Shown here in pieces: positions 1-8,463 of a stretch of DNA of 64,000 nt. The stretch comes from Candidatus Sumerlaeaceae bacterium. GTDB lineage: Bacteria > Sumerlaeota > Sumerlaeia > Sumerlaeales > Sumerlaeaceae. Numbering within the stretch: position 1 is the first letter of the stretch; every line of letters begins with the position of its first letter. The notes beneath the pieces are model-generated. The model worked only from the letters and a program-made list of their open reading frames with translations, made no database searches and had not been told where the DNA came from. Where the stretch lies: positions 1-64,000 of the forward strand of contig JAOAAY010000015.1 of assembly GCA_026418615.1 (NCBI GenBank). Reading direction: 5' to 3'. The position numbers and the translations under genes were made by a program.

Positions 1-917
1 TTTCAGCCCACGGCGTGCAGCCTCAAACCATTATCGTTGACCTCGGGCCTGTCATTGCGGGGAGGACGGAGACAACTTCGATTTTGGTCAGAAATCACGC
101 ATCAGTTGCGGTATCCGCGGCACATATTCAATCCACCTGTGGATGTCTGCGACCGGGGCTTCAGCCGGGCCGGCTGCAACCCGGCGAGGAAGGGCTGCTG
201 ACGGTTCATGTTCGCTCCTCCAATGAAGGCCTTTTGGAGGAGCAATTGACAGCCGTTGCACCCAGTAACGAGGTGGCGTTTGATGTCGTCGTTCGCGGCC
301 ATGCGAGGTCGCCAGTTGTGTGCGAGCCCCGTATTGTCCAACAGGTATTGTACGCCGGGCGCGTTCGCCGCGGCGATGTTTTGACAAGTTTTGTGATCTC
401 GTGCAAGCCTCCCGACCATTTGCCGGTGGGACGGATCGAAGCGGTTCTCAGCAGCGATTGGCTTGTTGCCTCCGTTCGTCGCATCAATCGCAGCGCTGCG
501 GTATGCTATATCTCCGTTTCAGGAGTTCCTCAGTTAGGCCGGTTGGAGATTTCCCCTTCCATTCAGCACGGCGTAACAGTGCTTGCAAGCCCGGTTCTGT
601 TATTGGACATATACTGTGCGGTTCCTGTTGAGCCGAGAGAAGTGAACTTGGGATTTAGCGCGGCGCCGGCTGAAATTGAGAGGGCCATTACGGTCGGAGA
701 TACTGATACAACCGTTACCGAGGTCACTCTCGCGGGGTTTCCGCCCGGCGTTGCCAAGTGCTGGATTGATTCCGATAATGGGGGGCGTCCGCAGGTTCGC
801 GTTCAGATCAGCGTGAAACAGCCTCTGCAAGTGTTCGGGTGTATGGAGATGAATGTTTTGAACAGAAACCGGCATGTGGGGCGGATAGCGGTTCCAGTTC
901 GCGGGGTCTTTCAGTAA
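1..917 (+). CDS. DUF1573-like secreted/periplasmic protein, 5' end cut by window
   Basis: The frame is open from base 3 to the stop at 915-917. The first in-window start is GTG at 15, but in-frame codons continue upstream to the edge, and no signal peptide is visible, so the true N-terminus is probably outside the window. Counting from the GTG, residues 5-75 have the DUF1573 pattern: an Ig-like strand series with a T-C-G-C motif at 41-44, where the cysteines are typical, followed by a P-G-E turn. The rest (to residue 300) looks like further beta-rich domains without a recognised motif. DUF1573 proteins are usually exported and of unknown function. The next gene is an O-antigen-ligase-like protein 69 bp downstream on the same strand, so a cell-surface role is plausible but inferred. 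Confidence 0.75.
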   Translation, partial: SAHGVQPQTIIVDLGPVIAGRTETTSILVRNHASVAVSAAHIQSTCGCLRPGLQPGRLQPGEEGLLTVHVRSSNEGLLEEQLTAVAPSNEVAFDVVVRGHARSPVVCEPRIVQQVLYAGRVRRGDVLTSFVISCKPPDHLPVGRIEAVLSSDWLVASVRRINRSAAVCYISVSGVPQLGRLEISPSIQHGVTVLASPVLLLDIYCAVPVEPREVNLGFSAAPAEIERAITVGDTDTTVTEVTLAGFPPGVAKCWIDSDNGGRPQVRVQISVKQPLQVFGCMEMNVLNRNRHVGRIAVPVRGVFQ

Positions 918-986
918 CCTCCGGTCTCCCGTCGGACTGTTGCAATAACACATTTTGTTGCTGAACATGGACTGTGGTCTATTGAA

Positions 987-3206
987 ATGATAGCGACTTT
1001 GTCTCAAGTCTTGACACATGGCCCAAGGGTTGTACTGCTTCTGCTCGCGACCGTTTTTTACTTGGTGCCGGTTCTTTGTCAGCATGTGCTTTCCCAGGGT
1101 AGCCTCATCCAAGTCGTCCCCGCAGAGTCTCCCGTTTATGGTTTTGGGCTGCGTCTTCGGTCACCTGATCAATTGCCGGAGGTGCTGCTCGTTTGCGGCG
1201 TTGTATGCCTTCTTTTCGTTCCAAACTGGCGCAAGGCTTGTATTGTTGGCTTATTTTTCGTGATTTTTACCTCATTCGTCTCGGGCCAGCGGCTCACAGC
1301 GGGCGACAAACTTTATGGCTTTAACCTGATGGATGTGCAACTTGCGTACGCCTCCCAATGGATCGTGCTCGTCGTGGCCGCGGTGCATCTGCTTGTTGAT
1401 CGGTATCAGGTCTTTTCAGCCGAGCGGGCTGCGCGGCTGAGTTTAATGTCGGTGGCGCTTGTTCATGGCTGTGCGACGCTGTGGGCCATGATCGCTGTTG
1501 TATGGGGTGAATACGGGGCGCCTGAGGATTCGGGCTTTCTGACGGTTCGTGATAGTTCCCGCATTTATTCTGACGCATACCGCCTTGCCGGTTTTGGCAC
1601 CCTGCCCAACATGACTGCCGCCGTTTTGTCTCTTACTTGGCCTGCGTGTATGGACTGGCGATTCACAGCAGCGGACCGGTTGTCTCAAATGGTCATTCGC
1701 TTTGGGGTGCTGTTACTTGTGTTTGTGGCCATGACGGCCACTTACTCGAGGGCAGGTTATATCGGTATCATTCTCGGAATTGTTGTCATGTTGTTGTTCG
1801 CATGTTTGGTGCGACGCCCGCAGCACCGGAGAACCTGGCTCCGGAATGGTCTGTTATCCCTTGCGGCCTTTGTTATGGCTCTCATGCTGGTCAACCGTGC
1901 TGGTGCCCGGCTGGCTGCTGTCGCGGACACTGCCGATATGTCATTGGCCAACCGTCTCGCGGCTTTGACGGCTGCATGGAAAATGGCGGTTGAGCGGCCG
2001 CTGTCGGGCTGGGGAGTTGGTGCATTTGACGCAGTCTTTACGCGGTTCCATTACATGCCGTGGTCTATGACCCGCGCTTTCGCGAATGCGCACAGCAATA
2101 CCGCACTGGTAGTAACAGAAATCGGTGCTGCCGGGGTAGCCTTGGTCATCTTATTCATGACCGGTCTTCGATTAGTGCCCGTAATCCAACGCACGCCCCC
2201 ATGGGCCGTCGTGAGTCTGGTTTCAGTCGTATTGCCGGCAACATCGGAGCACTTGATGGGATGGGGGTGCTTCATTATTCCACTTGGCATGGTCATTGGT
2301 GTTGTCTTGGCTTCGTCGGTTCGAACGGAGCAAACAATCACCCGAAAGTTGCGCCGCTGTGGTCTGTCGTGGTACTCTTACCGGTCTCCATTTTTTCAAG
2401 GCGTAGCAGCAACACTGGTTGCCGCGGGCTTGTATGCGCTCGGAACGCTTAAACCATTTCCCGATCCGGATGAAATGTTTCGTCAGCGCATCGCGAGACG
2501 CTTGGACCGGTACTGTACCCGGGCAGCATATACCATTGAAGACTATACGACCGGTCGCGTGTGGCAACGGAACGCCTCGGACTTGTTTCACTCACCAGGC
2601 TGGGCGCGAATGATGACTGCCGGGGCGGTTTTAGAGACAGAAACCCAGACAGCGGGTGCAACGGATCGCAACGAAGTTTCTAATCCTGACATCCAATGTT
2701 CAACGCCGGAGGATTGGCTTTACAGAACTTTATCTTGGAATGATGATAGTAGCGCGGAGAAACTGCGTAAGTATTTGGGCTATGAGGCAGTCAGGAAATA
2801 CTCATCGAGAATACCTGACTCCGTAGCCGCAGGCTGGAGACTGTTAGGTTATGATGCGGACATGATAAGCGCCCGCGACGCGCTCCACATTCTTAGTCGG
2901 GTGACCGCCACAACTTCACCGCTCGGCGCGACGGCGATTCAGGGTTTGCTCGACCATCAGTGCATTTGGGGACTGGCCCGGCACCATCATGCCGGACCAA
3001 CGGATCCCGTCATGCATTTCTGCGACCACGGCGCAACATACATTTACGAAGCCATTCGCGTTAAATCTGCTTACGCCGACTGGGGTGCCGCCGTGCTCGT
3101 AGAAACGCGAAAACCCCTGGGAGGCATAGACGACCCAGTCTGGAGGATGCTGGCTGATATCGGCTGGACCGCATCCCTGTATCTCGGCGGTGTTCACTAT
3201 CGTTAG
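987..3206 (+). CDS. O-antigen ligase / Wzy_C-family polysaccharide membrane protein with unusual C-terminal domain
   Basis: A 739-residue inner-membrane protein. About 480 residues hold roughly a dozen hydrophobic segments. The Wzy_C signature is recognisable: T-Y-S-R-A-G at 252-257, P-L-S-G-W-G-V-G at 338-345 before a periplasmic loop, and A-N-A-H-S-N at 366-371 with the histidine (H369) conserved in this family. Members polymerise O-units, ligate O-antigen to lipid A-core, or transfer glycans to pilin. Which of these applies cannot be told from the sequence. From about residue 490 a soluble region of some 250 residues follows, rich in R, D and W, which I do not recognise and which most ligases lack. 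The ATG at 987 is the first start after the upstream stop; no strong ribosome-binding site is visible. Confidence 0.8.
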   Translation: MIATLSQVLTHGPRVVLLLLATVFYLVPVLCQHVLSQGSLIQVVPAESPVYGFGLRLRSPDQLPEVLLVCGVVCLLFVPNWRKACIVGLFFVIFTSFVSGQRLTAGDKLYGFNLMDVQLAYASQWIVLVVAAVHLLVDRYQVFSAERAARLSLMSVALVHGCATLWAMIAVVWGEYGAPEDSGFLTVRDSSRIYSDAYRLAGFGTLPNMTAAVLSLTWPACMDWRFTAADRLSQMVIRFGVLLLVFVAMTATYSRAGYIGIILGIVVMLLFACLVRRPQHRRTWLRNGLLSLAAFVMALMLVNRAGARLAAVADTADMSLANRLAALTAAWKMAVERPLSGWGVGAFDAVFTRFHYMPWSMTRAFANAHSNTALVVTEIGAAGVALVILFMTGLRLVPVIQRTPPWAVVSLVSVVLPATSEHLMGWGCFIIPLGMVIGVVLASSVRTEQTITRKLRRCGLSWYSYRSPFFQGVAATLVAAGLYALGTLKPFPDPDEMFRQRIARRLDRYCTRAAYTIEDYTTGRVWQRNASDLFHSPGWARMMTAGAVLETETQTAGATDRNEVSNPDIQCSTPEDWLYRTLSWNDDSSAEKLRKYLGYEAVRKYSSRIPDSVAAGWRLLGYDADMISARDALHILSRVTATTSPLGATAIQGLLDHQCIWGLARHHHAGPTDPVMHFCDHGATYIYEAIRVKSAYADWGAAVLVETRKPLGGIDDPVWRMLADIGWTASLYLGGVHYR

Positions 3207-3238
3207 AACGGTGCGTGCTGCGGATTGCGATGGCCTGC

Positions 3239-3784
3239 TCAGGGACTGGTCGAGTTGTCAGGTTGGATCGTCTGGAATGGACTGGTGACGGTGGCGGTGA
3301 TGGCCAAAGCGAGTTCGCGGAAGGGTCTGGCTGTCTCCCGGGCGACATTTCGCGGATCGAGAGCGCGGAAATTCTCGGTGACGCTGGCCAGCGACGCGAC
3401 ATCAAGCGGGGGCTCGGCCCGCACGACGACATTGCTTGGGGTGGGCGGTGTGTGCATGGCGCGAAACGCCACAGCCATCAGTACGACGGCGACCGCGGCC
3501 AGCATTGCGGCGGCCACCTGTCGCTGGCCGAAGGGGGGAGCCACCTGCTGTCTCGGGTGCGGCTCGCGAGCCAGCCTCTGCATGATGCGGTCGTGCAATC
3601 CCTCCGGCGGGCACGGCTCAGCCCGACACGCGGCTGCCGCAATAAGCGCGTCCGATTCAGCGGCTTCGGCCGCGTAGGCGCGGCACTGCGGACATACCGC
3701 GAGATGCTCTGCGAGAGACGCCTCGAAGGGTGTCCCGGCGGTCAGTGCCTGTTCAATCTCCTGCCTGATCCGACGGCATTTCAT
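3239..3784 (-). CDS. Anti-sigma factor, zinc-finger type with one membrane span
   Basis: A 181-residue protein whose N-terminus carries the zinc-binding anti-sigma pattern: H27 followed by C31-P-Q-C34 after an amphipathic helix. A hydrophobic span at about 88-108 would anchor it in the inner membrane with the zinc finger in the cytoplasm. The short C-terminal part is periplasmic and has no known sensor fold. Its start overlaps the stop of the upstream ECF sigma gene by four bases (ATGA), the usual arrangement for co-translation of a sigma factor with its inhibitor. It presumably sequesters that sigma factor until an envelope signal arrives. It ends 33 bp from the convergent O-antigen-ligase-like gene. 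Confidence 0.85.
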   Translation of the reverse strand: MKCRRIRQEIEQALTAGTPFEASLAEHLAVCPQCRAYAAEAAESDALIAAAACRAEPCPPEGLHDRIMQRLAREPHPRQQVAPPFGQRQVAAAMLAAVAVVLMAVAFRAMHTPPTPSNVVVRAEPPLDVASLASVTENFRALDPRNVARETARPFRELALAITATVTSPFQTIQPDNSTSP

Positions 3785-4470
3785 GGTTCGTCTGACTCCT
3801 TTCCGGCATCTGCCTTGGTCGTGACCTCGAGCGCCCTGCGCAGGTGCAACCGTAGGCGATGCAGGGCGACGGCCACGGCGCCGGCCGTCCGCCCGAGCGC
3901 CGACGCAATTTGCTGCAAGGGCATTCCCTCACGGTATCGCAGATTGAACAGTGCCACCTCGGCGGGCGCGAGGCGCGCCAGTGCAGCCTCGAGCCGTTCG
4001 GCCGTTTCGCGGCTCGCGGCGACATCGGCCGGATCGGCGGCGCGCGGGTCGGGCTGGTTGACAGCCTGCGGCTCCTCCATGTCCGTCATCACGGGGCGCG
4101 TTTTGCGCCGCCTCAACGCCGTGATGGCTGTGTTGGTGGCGATGCTGTAAAGCCACGGCCGGAATGGCGCGCCGGGGCGAAAAGTGCCGAGTCCCCGGAC
4201 GACGCGCAAGAAGGTCTCCTGCACGGCATCCTCGGTGTCTTCGCGCGAGCGCAGGATCCGATACGCGTGGACATACACCCCGTGCTCATGGCGCCGGATC
4301 AAAGCGTCCAGCGCGCGGTTGTCGCCGGCGAGAGTGCGCTCAATCAGCGCCGTGTCGGCGGCGTCTACAACAGCGGCGGGCCCGTCCCCCTCCTGCCCGA
4401 GGGGGACGACCCTGATATCCGCAGCCGGGTTGTGTTCCAACGGTATGGATTGTTCCGGTATCATTCGCAC
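3781..4470 (-). CDS. ECF-type RNA polymerase sigma factor
   Basis: A sigma-70 family factor of 229 residues with region 2 at about 45-115 (A-Y-R-I-L-R, D-A-V-Q-E-T-F and P-W-L-Y-S-I-A motifs) and region 4 at about 160-215 (L-R-Y-R-E-G-M followed by a helix-turn-helix). Region 3 is replaced by a linker, as expected for ECF factors. A 40-residue N-terminal extension precedes region 2. The listed start is GTG at 4470, two bases after the stop of the upstream secreted-protein gene; an in-frame ATG at 4464 is an alternative. The stop overlaps the anti-sigma start. Together these suggest a three-gene transcript. The regulon is unknown. Confidence 0.9.
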   Translation of the reverse strand: MRMIPEQSIPLEHNPAADIRVVPLGQEGDGPAAVVDAADTALIERTLAGDNRALDALIRRHEHGVYVHAYRILRSREDTEDAVQETFLRVVRGLGTFRPGAPFRPWLYSIATNTAITALRRRKTRPVMTDMEEPQAVNQPDPRAADPADVAASRETAERLEAALARLAPAEVALFNLRYREGMPLQQIASALGRTAGAVAVALHRLRLHLRRALEVTTKADAGKESDEP

Positions 4471-4472
4471 GG

Positions 4473-5414
4473 CTATTCGGACTTGGAGGCCTTTTTCTTG
4501 TGACCTTCCTCGAGGACGCGCATGATGTCATTAACATTTACGGTGACATCAGCGGTTACCGTTCGGTTGTCACTGCTCAGGCTGGTTGTGGTGGCTGCCC
4601 CGAGCCGCTGCAGGTCGGCGTTCTCGCTCTGCAACTGGGCGAAAGCGACGAGCCCGTTGATCACGGCGACCCAATGTGCGCCAGCCTCGGGTGTTGTCGC
4701 CTCAAGGCGGGCCTTGAGATCGAGGATGTCAGCGGTCACATTGACCTGCGCCGTGAGGGACTTGGCCTTGATCTTTTCAAGCGGCGTGCCGACGCGGCGG
4801 GAGACAATGGCTAGCCATGCGGTTGACTGGGTGGCGTCTTGCGGCACGAGGGAGGCCTCGGGAGTCGCCCCGAAAGTCTTGCTCGTGTCGGTGCGCGCGG
4901 CGAGAGCCGCCTCAGCGGCGCGCTGCGAGTTCCAAACGGCGACCGTGCCGTCATCGAGGAAGGCCCCAAACTTCTCGCGCTTTTCCTTTTTGTCCATCCA
5001 TTTGTAAACTTCTTGTCCGGCGATGGTCGCTGTCTTCACCTCAGTGTCGGCCTTGAGGAGGGTCAGGAGTTTCTCCTTATCCACGCGGCCTTCCACATAA
5101 ACGCCAACAAACTCGTTGTCCTCGAGGCGGCCAAACATGCTGATCCGATCAATATCCCTCAGCACATCAATTCCGCTCAGGTTCTTGAGCACGGCGATCT
5201 TGTCGTCGAGCCCCTCGGTTGCGCGCAGTTTGGTTATGATCTTCTGAACAGGTGCGGAATCGATCAACTGGCGGGTGTTGAGACTCGCGACGACCTCTGC
5301 GTCGGCTGGCACGCCCTTAGGCAGCGGGTTTTCGCCAGCGCAGACGGAGACCGCAGGGGCAAGCAACAGCGCGGTTGCGGCGGAGGCCGCTATTCTGCGA
5401 AGCAAGTGGTTCAT
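4473..5414 (-). CDS. Exported protein of unknown function, first gene of the ECF cassette
   Basis: A 313-residue protein with a signal peptide (positive start, hydrophobic core, cleavage near residue 26 after V-C-A). The mature part alternates beta strands and helices and begins with a P-A-D-A-E-V-V-A-S-L-N pattern, reminiscent of planctomycete-type exported proteins that describe a costly or model substrate; I do not recognise a named family. The C-terminus is Lys/Ser rich. A good Shine-Dalgarno sequence (AAAGGA) lies 10-15 bases before the ATG. The gene ends two bases before the ECF sigma start, so it is probably co-transcribed with the sigma and anti-sigma genes and may be the signal sensor or main target of that system. 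That role is inference from position only. Confidence 0.75.
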   Translation of the reverse strand: MNHLLRRIAASAATALLLAPAVSVCAGENPLPKGVPADAEVVASLNTRQLIDSAPVQKIITKLRATEGLDDKIAVLKNLSGIDVLRDIDRISMFGRLEDNEFVGVYVEGRVDKEKLLTLLKADTEVKTATIAGQEVYKWMDKKEKREKFGAFLDDGTVAVWNSQRAAEAALAARTDTSKTFGATPEASLVPQDATQSTAWLAIVSRRVGTPLEKIKAKSLTAQVNVTADILDLKARLEATTPEAGAHWVAVINGLVAFAQLQSENADLQRLGAATTTSLSSDNRTVTADVTVNVNDIMRVLEEGHKKKASKSE

Positions 5415-5447
5415 GGCGGTAGATCCTTTCTCGGGGAATGGAGTGCG

Positions 5448-5474
5448 GAGGCGTTCGGGGCTGTAGCGCCTCCT
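5448..5474 (-). promoter_or_regulatory. Stem-loop in the leader of the ECF cassette
   Basis: GGAGGCG at 5448-5454 is the perfect complement of CGCCTCC at 5468-5474, with a T-G wobble extending it to eight pairs around a loop of about 11 bases. It lies 34-60 bases upstream of the ATG at 5414, in what is probably the 5' untranslated leader of the reverse-strand operon. No U-tract follows it, so it is not a classical terminator. It could be an RNA control element or an operator, or arise by chance in GC-rich DNA. Confidence 0.3.
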
Positions 5475-5608
5475 TCTGCCTCACTCTACGCGCTGGCGCC
5501 GCGGGGATTACAGGCCGTCGTAACGGAGCCGGCATCATTGCCGCTTGACCGCCCGCGCTTGCCCGCCGGTCAATGGCGCGCCAACATTTGATCAGGAGTC
5601 GCGCTGTC

Positions 5609-6358
5609 ATGCACAAAATCGTCCTGCTCCGCCACGGGCAGAGCACTTGGAATCTTGAAAACCGTTTTACTGGCTGGACGGATGTGGACCTTACGGAGCA
5701 AGGGATGCGCGAGGCCCGCGAGGCAGGCGAAGTCCTGCGCAAGGAGGGGTTTGAATTCGACCTCGTGTTCACCTCGGTTCTCAAACGCGCCATCCGCACC
5801 ATGCAGATTGCCATGGATGTGCTGGACCAGATGTGGGTGCCGGTTGTGCGCCACTGGCGGCTCAATGAGCGCCACTACGGCGCTTTGCAGGGATTGAACA
5901 AGGCCGAGACAGCGGCCCGGCACGGCGAGGAGCAAGTGAAAATCTGGCGGCGTTCATATGACATTCCGCCGCCGCCCCTTGACGAGACGGACGAGCGCTG
6001 GCCGGGGCACGATCGCCGATACCGGGGGCTGTCCAAGGATGAGTTGCCGCGGACCGAGAGCCTGAAGGACACAGTGGCGCGTTTTGTGCCGTATTGGGAG
6101 CAGACCATCGCTCCGGAAGTGCGCGCCGGCAAGCGCGTGATCATCGTGGCCCACGGCAACAGCCTGCGGGCGCTGGTCAAGTATCTCGACAATATCAGCG
6201 ATCAGGACATCATCGAGTTGAATATTCCGACCGGCATTCCGCTGGTGTACGAACTCGATGAGAACCTGAAACCGCTTCGCAACTACTACCTCGGCGATGA
6301 GGAAAAGGTGAAAGCGGCCGCCGCAGCCGTTGCCGCGCAGGGCAAAGCCAAAGTCTGA
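5609..6358 (+). CDS. gpmA: 2,3-bisphosphoglycerate-dependent phosphoglycerate mutase
   Basis: Interconverts 3- and 2-phosphoglycerate in glycolysis and gluconeogenesis. The N-terminus has the phosphohistidine motif L-R-H-G-Q with H9, followed by S-T-W-N, F-T-G-W-T-D-V and L-T-E-Q-G; the second catalytic histidine is in A-H-G-N-S-L-R-A-L near residue 182. The ATG at 5609 is preferred over an in-frame ATG at 5573 because AGGAG lies ten bases upstream (5594-5598), the motif starts at once, and the 249-residue product matches the usual dPGM length. The C-terminus ends in an Ala/Lys-rich tail. The gene is divergent from the ECF cassette and convergent with a small membrane-protein gene. Confidence 0.96.
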   Translation: MHKIVLLRHGQSTWNLENRFTGWTDVDLTEQGMREAREAGEVLRKEGFEFDLVFTSVLKRAIRTMQIAMDVLDQMWVPVVRHWRLNERHYGALQGLNKAETAARHGEEQVKIWRRSYDIPPPPLDETDERWPGHDRRYRGLSKDELPRTESLKDTVARFVPYWEQTIAPEVRAGKRVIIVAHGNSLRALVKYLDNISDQDIIELNIPTGIPLVYELDENLKPLRNYYLGDEEKVKAAAAAVAAQGKAKV

Positions 6359-6435
6359 AGCCTGAAGGTCTCACAACGGAGGCGCAGCACAGGCCCTAAG
6401 CGAGGTTTCTTTTCCGCGCCTCTATCTCTCCACCG

Positions 6436-6822
6436 TTACACTTTTTTCCGTGCCGCAATGAACGAGCGAACGCACAGAGCGAGGAAGACGGCGGAGAGGG
6501 CCAGCATGACGAGTTGCGCAACCACGGCGCCGGGGCGGGCAACCTCGCCGCCGCTGAGCAGGGCCGGGATTTTGGTCAGTGCACGGACCGTCCCGAGGAC
6601 GCCCAACAGCGCCAGCGCCGCAGCGGCATGCATGGCGTGCTTTCGCCACGCCTCGTTGAGTGCCAACAGGCCAGCCGCCAGAACCGGCGCGCCGAAGAAT
6701 GCCGGGATGAGTGCCGTGATGCTTGCAGCGCCGGATGCGGTGTAGCCGACGGCGCCAAGCACGATGAGCAGGATGCCATAGATGATGGTCAGGCGCGGTA
6801 GCATGCGCGACAGAGCCTCCAT
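6436..6822 (-). CDS. Small four-helix membrane protein, unknown function
   Basis: A 128-residue, very hydrophobic protein with four probable membrane spans (about 10-28, 31-52, 62-80 and 98-120) and a basic C-terminal A-A-R-K-K-V. The pattern of Gly/Ala-rich helices resembles TMEM14-like or other small bacterial membrane proteins, but I cannot assign a family. The start could also be the ATG seven residues in; no clear ribosome-binding site decides it. It lies 39 bases downstream of the lipase-like gene on the same strand and may be co-transcribed with it. Confidence 0.6.
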   Translation of the reverse strand: MEALSRMLPRLTIIYGILLIVLGAVGYTASGAASITALIPAFFGAPVLAAGLLALNEAWRKHAMHAAAALALLGVLGTVRALTKIPALLSGGEVARPGAVVAQLVMLALSAVFLALCVRSFIAARKKV

Positions 6823-6861
6823 GATTGATGTGCGCCGCGGGCGCTACGGCCAGTTACATTG

Positions 6862-8274
6862 TCAATGCAATGCCCAGTCATCCACCCGTGCCGGCGGATC
6901 AAACGGCGGGTAGTCCACGATTTCCACGCTCAGGACGCCGCGCCAGTCGCCGGTCGAAACATGATAAGTCGCGGGGGCCAGCGTCGAGACCTCCATGTCA
7001 ATGTTGGACAGGGTATCCTCGGGATTGAAAACATTTTCATTGATCCCGTACACGATGTCGTAATCCACCTCGCGCACATCCGTTTTGATCCGCAGGCGGT
7101 CCTCGCCCGGCAGGATCATGTCATCGAAGAAGACGAGGCCGACAGTGACCGTCGTGTCCTCGGGCAGGGGGGCGACGGGCATGCTGTTGTCCATGAAGCG
7201 CCGGTCGTTGACGGGCGCAGTGATGCCGTAGAGCGTCTGGGCGCGCGGCGATTTCACCTCCACTCCGAACACGATCTCGGCGGGCTCCTGCGAGGAACTT
7301 TCCTTGTCATTATTCACATAGACATCGCGCAGGGTCACCGTCACGCGGCGCCGGCCGAAAAGGTCGGCAGCGACGCCGGCGCGGATTCCGAGGTTTTGTT
7401 TACTCGATTCGTGTGTGGCGTGGATGAAACTTCGCGTGGGTCTGAGACCGAGATAGCGCGCTGCCGGCGCGAGATCGCGCAGGTAGGTGTCGCGCAGCAA
7501 CTGCACCCCGTCGTTGGCTTTCAGCGAGGCAAAGGTCAAGGCTTTGCCGTTGAGGTCGTCGTCGGCCGGAGTCCAAAAGTGAATCGGGAACTGGGCCAGC
7601 AATGGATTTGACGACTCGTCGCGCGGGTTGTGGATGTTGGCAGTGACCCATGAGTACGACATGTGTTGCAAATCAATGGGGTTGAGGTCGAAGTTATCCT
7701 CCACAAAGTCGCGCAGGCTTTGCCCCCCTTCCGAGCAGATCCAGTTGCCCGCCACGACGCCCTCGATGACGATCCACCGGGCGACTTTTCCGGAGGAAAC
7801 GAGTCCCTCGACATCCTTTTCCACGATCCAACGCGAAACCAGGCCGCCCATGCTCAAGCCGAGGAGATTCACCTGCTCGGCGCCCGAACGTTGCATGACA
7901 TGTTTCGCGTATTTCGCGACGATGAGCGCATAGCGGGGAATGCCGCCGCCGTAGGCATTTGTCACGGAGGTTAGGTCGTCGAGGTCCGCTTGCGTATAAT
8001 AGCCCGGTGCCGTGTTGCCGTAATAGTCGGTGTAGGCCACTTGGTTGGGGGCGAAGGGGTTGACTGTGCTGGTGGGTAGGCCGATGCTGGCGGCCAATTG
8101 CTCGACGGTATCATTGACTTTGTCCGTCCCGAAAGTGCCGGTGGCGCTGGCCCCCGAATTCTCAAATCCCCGAACAACGATGGTCGCTGTTTTGGACGGC
8201 GGGGCGACGGCTGGTGCGTTTGCGGACAATAATGAGAGCAGGACCACACACGCAAGGGCTGCAGAGCGTTTCAT
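6862..8274 (-). CDS. Secreted alpha/beta hydrolase, lipase-like
   Basis: A 470-residue exported enzyme. A signal peptide covers about residues 1-24 (K-R then a hydrophobic core ending A-P-A-V-A). A lipase nucleophile elbow G-L-S-M-G is at 139-143 with S141 as likely nucleophile, inside an alpha/beta hydrolase domain spanning about 28-310. The remaining 150 residues are beta-rich, perhaps a C2- or PLAT-like accessory domain. The protein ends in V-D-D-W-A-L-H, closely matching the end of the alpha-amylase encoded at 44153-46909. The ATG at 8274 is chosen over the longer frame to 8319 because GGAGGG sits eight bases upstream and the signal peptide starts there. The substrate is unknown; an ester of a lipid is the default guess. 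Confidence 0.75.
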   Translation of the reverse strand: MKRSAALACVVLLSLLSANAPAVAPPSKTATIVVRGFENSGASATGTFGTDKVNDTVEQLAASIGLPTSTVNPFAPNQVAYTDYYGNTAPGYYTQADLDDLTSVTNAYGGGIPRYALIVAKYAKHVMQRSGAEQVNLLGLSMGGLVSRWIVEKDVEGLVSSGKVARWIVIEGVVAGNWICSEGGQSLRDFVEDNFDLNPIDLQHMSYSWVTANIHNPRDESSNPLLAQFPIHFWTPADDDLNGKALTFASLKANDGVQLLRDTYLRDLAPAARYLGLRPTRSFIHATHESSKQNLGIRAGVAADLFGRRRVTVTLRDVYVNNDKESSSQEPAEIVFGVEVKSPRAQTLYGITAPVNDRRFMDNSMPVAPLPEDTTVTVGLVFFDDMILPGEDRLRIKTDVREVDYDIVYGINENVFNPEDTLSNIDMEVSTLAPATYHVSTGDWRGVLSVEIVDYPPFDPPARVDDWALH

Positions 8275-8463
8275 TTCAGTGCCCTCCATGACTTTTCTAA
8301 CAGGAGGGGCAAGAATCATTCCCCGCGGTTGGCTTGTCCCTGTCGAGGAAGCGCGAAGGATTTTTTCGTGCCGGAGGGCAACATCGCGGTTTCGTCATTG
8401 ATTTTTGGCCGCAGGCGGGCATAACGCGCCGCTCATGGCACAAGTTTCAGGACAGCCGCACCT

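Noticed and set aside
6379-6422. GAGGCGC/GCGCCTC repeat after gpmA as a bidirectional terminator
   Set aside because: The loop is about 30 bases and there is no T-run on either side.
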